From: Hypericum androsaemum
Lineage: Eukaryota; Streptophyta; Magnoliopsida; Malpighiales; Hypericaceae
Length of the DNA stretch: 64,000 nt
Direction of reading: 5' to 3'
Assembly: GCA_963995505.1 (NCBI GenBank)
Contig: OZ023181.1
Coordinates: 21,448,221-21,512,220 of the forward strand
Shown here one piece after another: positions 55,457-64,000 of the stretch. The notes under the pieces are model-generated. The model worked only from the letters and a program-made list of their open reading frames with translations. It made no database searches and was not told the DNA's origin. Each line of letters opens with the position of its first letter. The first letter of the stretch is position 1. The translations under genes were made by a program, and so were the position numbers.

Positions 55457-58400
55457 TCTGAGACGCTATTGCCTTTGCAGCATTTCTACACCATGAGGGG
55501 AGAAGCTTATGTACCTCGGAGACATCCAAGCCAGTGACTGGTACATACGTTGCTCTCGGGAGAGGTGCTTTCTAAGTTTATAGTTTTCCAGATGTTAATT
55601 TGTTCATTTTTCTTTTCGTCTTCCTTCTGTTGATACTAGGGTATGCAGCTTGTTCCTGAACAAGATGATTATAGCTGCCTTGTTTGTTTTTTCGGGCATG
55701 TTCGACCACAGCAGATGTAGTCAAGTCTGGACAGGCTCAAACTAAATATCTGTACAAGAGATGTAAAATGTGCAATTGTAGCAGGAAAGATCACAGATGT
55801 TAAATTTAGAATGTAGGCGATGTAGCATAAGCTTTCTGTTGTACCTGTGTCGCTGTTGAGCAATTTCATTAGATTCTTATTGATTTCAGACAATAATTGG
55901 TTCCTCTCCAATTTACCTAACTTGAAAGCTTTTGCCTTCCTGTCTCAAATTTAGCCGAAAATGTCCCAACTTTTCAGAAATCGTATTGCGGTGAAGAATA
56001 GTTGGCTGCTTCTTTTGGTTAGTGTTTTGTTTGTCGGAACCATCTGATATTCGGATACTACTAGACTAATTATTCGAGATTCGAGGGAGCTCTAACATAA
56101 GTTGCAGACCTCTGATTAATCTATCTAGAACGAATTTACGTGTTTGTGATTGTTTTGGGAATTAGTTGTCAATGGTTTTTAGCTCTATTTGACTGTGTCT
56201 GTTGCTGACGAAACATATCAAACTGATTGTCTAATAGATTTGATTACCTTAGTTGATTTGGTTATCAAACGTTAGACCAGGGAATTTGACGAGTTAGCGC
56301 GTGGTATGTTATTTTCAATGGTCAAAAAGTTATCCAAGTCAAAAGATCTTGATTTTGTTAATGGTGTTACGTTTAGTCGTTGTACATGTAAACCTGACAT
56401 TTCCTTGCTAATTATTTTTCCAAATTATTTGGTATTCGAACACAAAAAATAAGAATTTTGTAGTCTGGCCTAAAGGTCCATGTACAATTTTTACACAAAA
56501 GCGATGCGATAATCTCAATTTATATTTTATTAACCATAGCTCATCAGGAGAAGTTTTCATACGTAAATTGTGTGAGCAACAACAAACTATTCGATCAACC
56601 TGTGTTACATATTATATACTCTCCATATTTAGATGATGAACGGGTGTTCTAATAGGAAAAATGTAAGCTGAATTTTGATGAGTTGTGACGCTGATGTGGC
56701 CCAATAAAGGAATGTCGTAAAGTGTGACGAGTTGAACTGGTCCAAACAATTTACAACCGCATCTAGATTTGCTCGATTTATACTACTGAGGTTGACATGT
56801 TTTATTTTTTTAAATCTATTGGCTTTATTACTTTAGTTTTTTTTTTCTCTCCACCAGTTTGGATGTTGCATTTCTTTTGGTACGTTAGCCTGGCCGAGTC
56901 AAAACGATCATATTCTAAAAACGTTATTTCTTCGAGATAAATCCAAGCTTAGAGGATAACTTTGAAAATTTTTAATTCGGTTGGTTGTTTTTATTTTTAT
57001 ACCAGCTTCAATAAGCGAGTACAAAATTTCTCGTTGAATTGACTAGCTGCTATAGTAGTAATTTAAGAACTTTAAAGTTATTTTATTGGATTTTTAAATA
57101 GGATGAATGTGGATTCTCGACTAAACTCCTCCTAATTTCTTCTGCTTTGAACAAACACGGACCCATCTTGTTTCTCGGGCTTTTATGGGCCCAAGTATTT
57201 ATTTTGTTCAGTAATAGGCTAGCACTTTCGGTTCTTATATGAGAATTGAGAAGGCGATTTTTCGTAATTTTTTCTCTATTCATAAAATTTTTAAGAAATT
57301 TCATTCTGTTATACCAACTCCTATTGGTATCCGAATGTGTGACCATCCGTAAGGTAACAATAGTTTGTAAACCAAAATTTATTCAACTACAAAAAGATGA
57401 CAAATTATTCTCAAAAATTGTAATTCTATAATTGATATTTACTTCATTTAGAATGTCGTTCCTTCTAAATGCTAGTGGAATTTCTAAATGAAGTGATAAA
57501 ACTATGTAGATCACAAAAGAAGGAATCTACAAATTCCAACCAAGTAGATGCAGGCGAAAATACCTCGCCTCACTTCTCTTTCATTTCATTCACCTGTCCA
57601 CTACCTTTCCTCTCTAAAGAACCCATAGAATATATTAGAGGAACACGATTGGGCTAAACTTACATCGAAGATACTCCTCAATGTCCCACCTCAACGTTAC
57701 CCTTCCAATAAACCCTACATATATTTCTTTTTCTCAACACTATCGATTATTCAGATATCTATTAGGTCAGTTTAATCAAATTGAGTCCGTTCAAACTATA
57801 AAAAATATTCTTTATTTTACAACTCAAACTCCGAAACTTCTACCTAAACTAAAATCTTGATTATAAAATGATGCGCAGGTGATACCGTATTATTAATATG
57901 AAACTTAGGTTAGAGATTTTTTTAGGAGATTCATCATTTCATGTCTCAACTAAACGTCCCCATTGGTCGACATTTCTTTAGTGGTCAAGTTGGCAACTTG
58001 CATTTGCACGAGTTCGCCCTTTCACTTCCAGAAAGAGCCACATTGGGTCGCTTTCCAATCCTCAAACTCAAGTGCAAAGCATGTGCTTTCGACCGGTACA
58101 CACCTCGTCTCTGAACTGGAATTGGATCCACCCTGTGGTTTAATCCATAACCGGACAAGGATAAAAGAATTAAATTGGGCTAAAATCTGCATAAAAAACC
58201 ATTATTAGATTTACAGGGAGTTTTATAAAATTTCGCGCTTTGTCTTAAATTTCATTAACTGTTGAATTAGAAAAATAAATTGAGAAAAGTACACTCTAAT
58301 ATCATGTGGTTTCACGAATTATGCGTTTAGGGCATGTGGTTTAAAGTTTCAGATTTGATCCCTATGGTTATTTTTGTTCGGACATGACTCAGTCCCGGGC

Positions 58401-59974
58401 AGTTAAATGCAGAATACGTCAAACCACAAAGTACTAAAATGTACATATACCAAATAAATTTGTTGAGTTTTGCAAAATATTGTTAGCTTTTTGGAACCTT
58501 TTTATCAAACTGAAAATATAATGCAATTGGCTGGTTGAGAAGTTCCAATTATAAACTGGATTTATTATTAGTCAAAACTCTTATAATAAGCTCGAATCGA
58601 ATTAGTCAACTATGTGGATTTTTTTATTCCACTTGGTATCTAGTTCACTAAACCAACTAATTCAAATTAGGTAAGACTTTTAATACTAATACGTTCCCTA
58701 AAATTCAAACTTGAGATATGATTAAGCTAGAAAATAGTTGATCTAAGTATTTATTTACATTTAAGTATGTATGTTAAGGTAGTTGTTGGTTCAAAATAAA
58801 AAGAACAAATAAGGTAGGAGCCGTGTCCCACATGAAATTTTCGAAGTCCATTCGAAGGAATGCTAAACAAGATGTGACAGGATCCTGGTTTTTCGGCCAA
58901 TCCTTTCCAGAGTAAGTGCCTCTTTCTTTTTTCGTGGACGAAATATTTTTTTTTGTCTAAACGAAACAAGGTTTTTGGAAAGCTTTTAGTATGATCATTG
59001 CGTGGCCGCCTTTGTCTCGTCTGAATATTCCGAGTATATTACTTAACGGAGAATCTCTACGGTGTTAATATCTATTTTTAATCGATTGTTAATACAAGTG
59101 ATAAGAAATTTATGTTCATTTACAAAAATTAAAAAAGTATTCAGTTTAACCTCACAAATCTAAAAAATATTATTAAGAGAGTCACCTTAATATAGGATTG
59201 GACAATAATCAACTCTGAATATCAGAATTTCAAATAAAAATATCTATTTTTATCTGTATGTGACATTAAACAGGAGTTCAAATCTATTACCAAAAGGTTT
59301 TTCTTCATGAGATTTGGTAAATCAACTAATTCACATTAAAGTTATTTATGACAGATTTTCTTACAAATATGTAAGGTTCTTACTATTTTAATTACTTAAA
59401 TTTGAGACTTATTAATTATTGTCAAATTTGGGATGCACATTCTCCTATTTTCGAAGAAATTTATACTAATTTTCCAAATATTTTTCCATCCGTTTTTTAT
59501 TATTGTCGTATACCGACAAAAATATATGTAATCACATGAACATGGACGTCGGAAGTGCAATTTTTCTGAAATTGGTAAAGCACATGAGAATTGAAACTAA
59601 AGTTGTTACCCCTCCGGCAGTGAATGATCTAATTACTTATTTTTATTTTTCGTCATATAGGAAAGTGCAAAATAATTCAGTTACGTGACCAACTGGATAA
59701 AGCTTCATAGATATTGTTTGCTATTTTAATTATTTTATAGTTAGTATCCATTATTAAAAGTCGAGCTTGAATTGATAACAGAGAAAATGCCTTAGATAAT
59801 GTCATAATAAGAACTCTTTACATTATAAAAAAAAAAATTTATTCGTAAAATTTTTTCTAAAATCTAACAAATTTTTATTTCAAATTTTTAACAACAAATT
59901 GTTAATTTATAATATTACTCAAATAATCACGAAATGTTTACCATTTTATTTTCCACGCGAACCTAATTCTTTAC
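55457..59974. other. 3' flank of HAIKU1-like gene and 4 kb intergenic DNA
   Basis: About the first 450 bases are probable 3' untranslated region (ttgtacctgtgtcgctgttg). The rest is AT-rich with random frames only. At 58290-58440 a segment with catgtggtttcac and ccctatggtt is of the kind found in dispersed non-autonomous repeats, but the ends are not clear. No RNA gene seen. Confidence 0.35.
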
Positions 59975-60564
59975 TGTTGGTTTTAACGTGTAATTAACGA
60001 AAAATTACATATTAAATCTGATTAATTAATAAATTAATTCGTTAATAATAAATCACTTACTTGTCGAAGCAAGAGGTCCACAGATTCGGGTTGACTATGT
60101 CTTCGTGCCAGTCGAATTACGATCACGTTATAACAGATTCGTAATTAATTTTCACGAGATTTCCTCTATTGAAAATCTGATAAAAACTCAGGGACTATTC
60201 CAAAATTTTTCCTTTCTTTTTGAGTGGCTGTAGGGAGAATTACTAATTGGTTCAGCCGGATTTTAATTTTTATAGAAAAATCTGGCCAATCAGAATGTGC
60301 CACGTGGTACACCACATGGCTGCCACGTGGCAGCACAATAGTATGCCACGTGGGCCGCCAACTCTGGCTGCAACTGCATCAACGCCATGTCACGCTGACG
60401 TGGCGCCGTCTGGTTGGGCCACGCAGCTCGTGTGGCAGCTGGCGTGGGCCCTGGGCCGGTCAACGCGGGTTGACCGGCCCGTTCTACCCAACACTTGGGC
60501 CTGATGGGCCCGGGCCCAATTAGGCACAATAATAATTGCCTGATTAGGCCTAGCAGGTCCAACA
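59975..60564 (-). repeat. 3' LTR of the right-end copia element (590 bp)
   Basis: Starts TGTTGG and ends CCAACA on the plus strand, a six-base inverted terminus. Followed on the plus strand by tctcccactc, the complement of the polypurine tract. The right part is strikingly GC-rich (60290-60520), the left part AT-rich. It contains a row of three CACGTG boxes and a perfect 12-bp hairpin at 60453-60480 (gggccggtcaac, 4-base loop, gttgaccggccc). Confidence 0.8.
60301..60352. promoter_or_regulatory. Three G-boxes (CACGTG) at exact 23-bp spacing in the LTR
   Basis: CACGTG occurs at 60301-60306, 60324-60329 and 60347-60352, each in a tgccacgtgg context. G-boxes are binding sites of bHLH (including MYC2) and bZIP factors. 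Regulatory use is inferred from the motif and position only. Confidence 0.6.
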
Positions 60565-61521
60565 TCTCCCACTCAATTATTATTGACCTTGATCAACAAC
60601 TATCAGATTTCTTTAAAGGATTTCGTGCGATCAGCATACGTCGAGTGTGTTAAGCCAAATTCAAGAGCACGGACACTCAGGCTACTTGAATAGTAGCATC
60701 TCAACAACCTTCTTTTATAATGCATGCTATTACCCCAGAACTCATGTCATATTCCATTGTTTACATTAGTGATTTCAAATAATTATATTCGGGTTCACTA
60801 TTGTACTTTTCAATACAATTGGTGCACCTGAACCACGAAACTCAGAATGTGATGAACAGAGTTCCTTCTCCCTTAACTATATTCTTTTCATAATGATACA
60901 ACCTACTTTTCTGGTCAGCCCTGCCAGGTCGAATCGCTATGCCATAACTTTTTCATGAACTTTCCAAGCTAGCAGCATTGGACCATACTTCCAGAATACG
61001 TTTAGGATTTTAAGGGTAGGTTTCGTGAATCACAGTTCTCAAAAATTGGTCTCACACCAGGGATTGTGAAATCACTCAACATTTTCATCCCATCCAGTGA
61101 TCGATTAGCACACATGATACTGATCACGTGTTACGGTGTATATTCCTTTTTAAAGGAGCACATGTCATTTAACACCATACTAGAGTATCAGTCTTAGCTT
61201 AACTCTAGGCTAATAGGACAGACAGTATGATAAGTTCCACTTATATGTTATCATATGGATTGTAGAAAATCTAAATGTAGTAACTTATTCCTGCATCCCA
61301 TAAGGAAACTTGCTCTTGAGCAAGACGGCATTCCGTTATAGAATATGCACTTATGAATATCCAATAACTGCCTCATCTCATCTAGGAATCAACTTCTTGA
61401 CTCCCACTGAGGTAAACACCCGTGTGAGTGAGCTACTTCTCTGTCCGACATATTTTATAAATAACTCATATTGCCAAATAAAACTCTTTTATTCTAACTA
61501 ATTAGATTACAAATGAAACCA
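60565..61521 (-). other. 3' untranslated interior of the right-end copia element
   Basis: Non-coding segment between the polypurine tract and the end of RNase H. It has the tail-like composition of copia 3' leaders, and I see no additional frame. Confidence 0.5.
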
Positions 61522-62042
61522 TCATAAATCTAGTGACTTAACATGTTTCTCGCACACTTCTTGAGGTAATACTTTAGTCATCGGATCTACTACCATATCT
61601 TGTGTAGATATGTGTTTCATACACAGTTCTTTATATTCTACTAAACTTCTAACAAAGTAAAATTTAATATCTATATGCTTAGCCCTGCTGTGGAATCTAG
61701 GATCCTTAGTATAGGCTATAGCTACCTGGTTGTCGCAGAATAGACTCACGGGCTCCGTTGAGTTGATCAGGGAGAGATGGCTTAAGAATCTCTTCAACCA
61801 TACCGCTTCTTGTGCAGCATGAGCTGAAGCTACATATTCTGCTTCCATTGTTGACAGGGATACACATGTTTACTTCTTACTGCTCTATGAGATAGCACCC
61901 CCACCCAAAAAGAAAATAAATCCAAATGTAGACTTTTCTTGTCCATGTCGCCTCCCCAATCAGCATCAGTGTAGCCATTTAGTATGAGGTCACGCCCTTG
62001 ATAGCACAAGGAGTATTCTGCAGTAGTATTCAAATATTTCAA
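61522..62042 (-). pseudogene. Copia RNase H, broken
   Basis: 62042-61830 has MKYLNTTAEYSLCYQGRD and YTDADWGGDMD, the start of RNase H. 61848-61522 has MEAEYVASAHAAQEAVWLKR, FCDNQVAIAYTKDPRFHSRA, KHIDIKFYFVRSLVEYKEL and DPMTKVLPQE. The two pieces are in different frames, so a frameshift lies near 61840. Confidence 0.85.
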
Positions 62043-63000
62043 AATCCCTTTGACAGCCTTCCAGTGAGCACTGCCTGGATCAGACTAATATCTGCTTGCT
62101 ATCCCAACAGCATAGCTAATATCAGGTCTGGTACACAACATTGCGTACATCAGGCATCCAATTGCGTTGGCGTAAGGAATCTTCTCCGTGTCTCCACGTT
62201 GTTTAGCTATTTTTGGGCACATGCCCTTACACAAATTATGACCTTTAACCAATGGAACATACTTTGGGTTACTATGATCATATTTGAAACATTCTACTAC
62301 TTTGCGAATATATGTCTCTTGTGAAAGAGACACTATCCTTTTCGAACGATTCCTCGAAATCTTAACTCCGAGTATGTAATCCGCTTCACCCATGTCTTTC
62401 ATTTTAAAGTTGGAAGATAACCAATCTTTGATTTCGACAAGAAATCCCATGTCATTTCCAGCTAAAAGTATGTCATCAACATACAAAGTGATGATGACAA
62501 ACTTCTTTCCTGATCGCTTAACATACACGCAGTGATCTTCGTCTATCATTATAAAATTATGCGCCTTGATCGTATTATGAAAGTGAATATACCACTGTCT
62601 AGACGACTGCTTAAGGCCATAAATTGATCTATTTAATTTGCAAACTTTGTGTTCGCAGCCTTTTTGAATGTAGCCCTCAGGCTGAATCATATAGATTTCT
62701 TCATCCAATTCTCCGTAGAGAAAAGCAGTCTTTACATCTATTTGATATAATTCTAGATTCATGTTAGCAACCATAGCTAAAATGACCCTAATTGACGTAA
62801 ATCTAATAACAGGTAAAAAAATCTCCTCGTAGTCTATCCCAGCCTGTTGTTTGAACCCTTGGGCAACCAAACACACTTTGTATCTTTCGATACTGTCTTC
62901 TGCATTGAGCTTGATTTTGAGAATCCACTTATTCTCAATTGCCCTACGCCCCCTAGGTAGGTCGACCAGATTCTAAACCTAGTTTTTGATCATGGAAGAT
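62043..63000 (-). pseudogene. Copia reverse transcriptase, nearly complete
   Basis: 62876-62085 contains LVAQGFKQQAGIDYEEIFLP, LYQIDVKTAFLYGELDEEIY, VCKLNRSIYGLKQSSRQWY, the catalytic FVIITLYVDDILLAGND, KMKDMGEADYILGVKISRNR and GCLMYAMLCTRPDISYAVGI. The N-terminal edge near 62880-63000 reads through a broken frame. All core motifs are intact in this piece. Confidence 0.88.
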
Positions 63001-63506
63001 ATTTCTTCCTCTATTGTATTTATCTATTCAGTTCGTTTTGGAGATGACAAAGCTCCAGATACATTCTTTGGCTCATCTTCATCCTGCAGGATGGCAAGAA
63101 GAATTTTACTTGGACCATCAAATTTCTTTAGCGATACCAAGAACGTATTAGCCTCGCCTTCGATGTCAAATCGTTAGCGTGGTATGCTAGTTCTGCTAGA
63201 CCTATGGTATTCCCAGTTTTAATAAACATCTCTTATATATTCATCATATCCAGGAATCGCACTCTTATTGGGTGGAAATATCGTACTCCCACTAGAATAA
63301 GGAATTACCTCCCTTTCAGGACTCAAATTACGACCTTCCGGATCATTTTGAGTTGTAAAATCTCTATCTTCCTCCTCAATTCTCCCACTCGGAAGAAGTG
63401 ATCCAAATGATTCTGGTTCATCTGTCTGATAAAAGGTAAGCTCATTACTAACCTCCCCCAACTTTGGAAATTCATTCTCCAGAAACGTGGCATCGCATGA
63501 TTCAAA
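63001..63506 (-). pseudogene. Copia variable linker between integrase and reverse transcriptase
   Basis: A broken stretch including frames with LGEVSNELTFYQTDEPESFG and NDPEGRNLSPEREVIPYSS. This acidic, serine-rich region is normal between integrase and reverse transcriptase in copia polyproteins. It contains stops. Confidence 0.6.
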
Positions 63507-64000
63507 TTATGTTACATGTCCATCGTCCAGTGCACCCACGAACACGTACCCTTTAGATACCTCTGGGTACCTTATAAAGATACTTTTTCTACCTCTCGAT
63601 CCTAGTTTACCGAAAGTACTTGAGGTAGAACGAACATAGGACGCACACCCCCAAGGCTTAAAATAGGATAGATCGGGCTTCCGATCTATCAATATTTTGT
63701 AAGGAGTGGCTGTAACAGACTTGGAGAAGACACGATTTAGAATGTATGCGGCAGTCAGCAGCGCATCTTCGTAGAATGATATAGGCAAATTTACCTCTGC
63801 CATCATCGATCTAACCATGTCAAGAAGGGTTCTATTCCTTCTTTCAGCCACCCCATTTTGCTGGGGTGTATAGGGAATGGACAACTGATGTTCAATCCCT
63901 TTTTTAATGCATGGAGCTTTGAACTCATCAGAAAGATATTCACGGCCACGATCAGTTCGTAAGGCCTTTATCTTTCTATCCTTCTGATTCTCAACAAAAT
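63507..64000 (-). pseudogene. Copia integrase C-terminal part (cut by window end)
   Basis: The frame is open from the window end leftwards: KIKALRTDRGREYLSDEF (second catalytic Asp), then PYTPQQNGVAERRNRTLLD with the catalytic Glu, DALLTAAYILNRVFSKSV, PYKILIDRKPDLSYFKPWGC and KGYVFVGALDDGHVT, then a stop at 63507. The first Asp and zinc domain lie outside the window. Confidence 0.88.

Larger units (their letters stand above)
59975..64000 (-). mobile_element. Ty1/copia retrotransposon, partial (runs off the window)
   Basis: Minus-oriented element of which the 3' LTR (59975-60564), polypurine tract (gagtgggagat on the minus strand, next to 60564), RNase H, reverse transcriptase and part of integrase are in the window. 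The 5' part, gag and 5' LTR lie beyond 64000. It belongs to a different copia lineage from the 45-kb element, as its LTR and protein sequence are unlike. Multiple stops show it is inactive. Confidence 0.88.

Overview
This is plant nuclear DNA, almost certainly from a eudicot. It holds split genes with GT-AG introns, plant-only families (a MYC2-clade bHLH factor, a HAIKU1-type VQ protein, a glycine-rich secreted protein), a nuclear elongator tRNA-Met with a short intron, Ty1/copia elements, and many non-autonomous DNA transposons in AT-rich intergenic DNA. The species cannot be named from the sequence.

Layout. 0-20 kb has no intact gene. It is a repeat field: a decayed LTR element split by a large palindrome (0.4-4.1 kb), a LINE 3' relic (7.4 kb), an internally deleted copia element (8.3-10.4 kb), a SINE with an 18-bp target duplication (10.6 kb), a 22-bp minisatellite (11.4-12.5 kb), a Mutator-like element (12.5-13.7 kb), a local duplication (copies at 14.2 and 18.9 kb) of which one copy carries a second minisatellite-bearing insertion, an AT-rich inverted-repeat element (16.4-17.1 kb) and a hAT element (17.5-18.3 kb). 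From 20.4 to 31.1 kb lie three genes: a glycine-rich protein (+), a UBP20/21-type deubiquitinase (-, 8 exons, 837 aa) and an ArfGAP of the AGD8/9/10 type (-, 7 exons, 405 aa). All exon joins of the last two keep frame by my count. 32-41 kb is again intergenic, with two more Mutator-like elements and several small inverted-repeat elements. The intronless MYC2-like gene is at 41.5-43.3 kb. A complete but dead copia element (45.1-52.0 kb, 5-bp target duplication) follows, with a hAT MITE inside one LTR. Then come an orphan exon-like ORF, tRNA-Met (53.2 kb) and the HAIKU1-like gene (54.5-55.5 kb). A third copia element starts at 59.98 kb and runs off the right end.

The host genes do not form a pathway or operon. 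They are independent genes for protein turnover, vesicle traffic, jasmonate-type transcription, seed-size control and cell wall. The most unusual content is the transposon layer: three members of one long-TIR Mutator-like family with 9-bp target duplications and GC-rich, apparently captured interiors; two related elements with 22-bp minisatellites, one with a natural empty site in the same window; a palindrome holding inverted copies of a coding-like fragment; and an LTR with three CACGTG boxes spaced exactly 23 bp apart.
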